Under the pieces are notes generated by a model. It searched no databases and was not told the DNA's origin. It worked only from the letters and a program-made list of their open reading frames with translations. The position numbers were made by a program, and so were the translations under genes. Shown here in pieces: positions 63,789 through 64,000 of a stretch of 64,000 bases of DNA. The first letter of the stretch is position 1, and the number at the start of each line of letters is the position of its first letter. The stretch lies in the NCBI RefSeq assembly GCF_026011795.1, contig NZ_BRVS01000019.1, forward strand, positions 1 to 64,000. Reading direction: 5' to 3'. The DNA is from Arthrobacter mangrovi (GTDB taxonomy: Bacteria > Actinomycetota > Actinomycetes > Actinomycetales > Micrococcaceae).

Positions 63789-64000
63789 TCAGGCCGGGTG
63801 CCCGCCGGGCGCCCGGCCTGCTGGCTGCGTTGGGGGCGGAAGAAGAGGCTCCGGCGAGCGCAGCGGGGCTTCTGCCGGCAAGCCGGGAGCGACGGCGTAC
63901 TCCGTTCCGTCAATCGTCAGCCGGACCTCCGGGCCGGATTCCGTGCCGTCTGCACCCTGGGATGCACCGCCGCCTGTACCGGCGTCGAGCAGCCGGACGA
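63789..64000 (-). CDS. C-terminal part of an unidentified gene running off the window
   Basis: An open frame of 69 residues enters from the right edge and stops at TGA (63789-63791). The visible part reads VRLLDAGTGGGASQGADGT, then a strand-like EVRLTIDGTEYAVAPG, and a Pro-rich tail. It resembles the end of a secreted or regulatory domain, but it cannot be identified from this fragment. A strong hairpin lies at its very end. Confidence 0.5.
   Translation of the reverse strand, partial: VRLLDAGTGGGASQGADGTESGPEVRLTIDGTEYAVAPGLPAEAPLRSPEPLLPPPTQPAGRAPGGHPA
63790..63820. terminator. GC-rich hairpin between convergent genes
   Basis: CAGGCCGGGTGCCC pairs with GGGCGCCCGGCCTG around a 3-nt GCC loop, giving 14 bp with one T.G wobble. 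It follows the SHOCT gene by 15 nt and overlaps the last codons of the minus-strand gene. No T tract is present. Confidence 0.65.

Overview
The window looks like chromosomal DNA of a high-GC actinobacterium, most likely an Arthrobacter-type member of the Micrococcaceae. The signs are strong G/C bias at third codon positions, a GTP-type PEP carboxykinase, the Lhr + Nei2 pair, YcnI and DUF4232 lipoproteins, an actinobacterial-type LexA box, and many genes that start directly downstream of a TAnnnT -10 element with no Shine-Dalgarno sequence (leaderless transcripts). It is mostly ordinary chromosome, with one striking catabolic island and several small repeat families. No rRNA, CRISPR array or intact insertion sequence was seen.

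Layout. 0-7.4 kb: pckG, tRNA-Arg(ACG), a SixA-like phosphatase, a dihydrolipoamide-dehydrogenase-like flavoenzyme, a receiver-less winged-helix regulator, upp, tadA and tRNA-Ser(CGA). 7.4-12.7 kb: a promoter-bearing N-terminal scrap of a TDT/TehA-type transporter gene, a thioesterase-like protein, flotillin, rlmH, and a YcnI locus with envelope proteins. 12.8-25 kb: lhr-nei2, a large DUF6541-type membrane protein, an RluA-family pseudouridine synthase, a macrodomain protein, DedA, a TspO-like protein and a tandem DUF427 protein. 25-37 kb: the catabolic island on the minus strand. 37-47.5 kb: a GH76 glycosidase, a ferric-iron ABC transporter (binding protein, fused permease, ATPase), VOC, NUDIX and SRPBCC proteins and a FUSC exporter. 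47.7-51 kb: tgt and a queuosine-precursor transporter, making a salvage locus. 51-58.5 kb: pdxK-like kinase, a shortened solute-binding lipoprotein coupled to a CDF transporter, two MFS transporters and a nitroreductase. 58.5-64 kb: a second P450 with a fused ferredoxin-ferredoxin reductase, an SOS-type umuDC operon, a SHOCT protein and the end of an unidentified gene.

The most notable system is at 25115-34400. Eight same-strand genes read P450, PEP-synthase-like ATP-grasp subunit, PEP-utilising phosphohistidine subunit, SDR, [2Fe-2S] ferredoxin, ferredoxin reductase, HD phosphohydrolase, aldehyde dehydrogenase. This is gene for gene the content and order (creJ to creC) of the Corynebacterium glutamicum p-cresol/alkylphenol pathway. 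There the phenol is first phosphorylated by CreHI, the alkyl carbon is oxidised by the CreJEF P450 system, the phosphate is removed by CreD, and CreG and CreC carry the alcohol to the carboxylic acid. Here the cluster is preceded on the same strand by an IclR regulator, a second CreD-like HD protein and a further SDR, an extension that may be new.

Other points of interest are the leaderless-promoter signature at about twenty starts, a UmuD homologue whose catalytic lysine position reads arginine, a perfect 15-bp hairpin that swallows a candidate start codon between the iron-binding protein and its permease, and several short tandem repeats in intergenic DNA.
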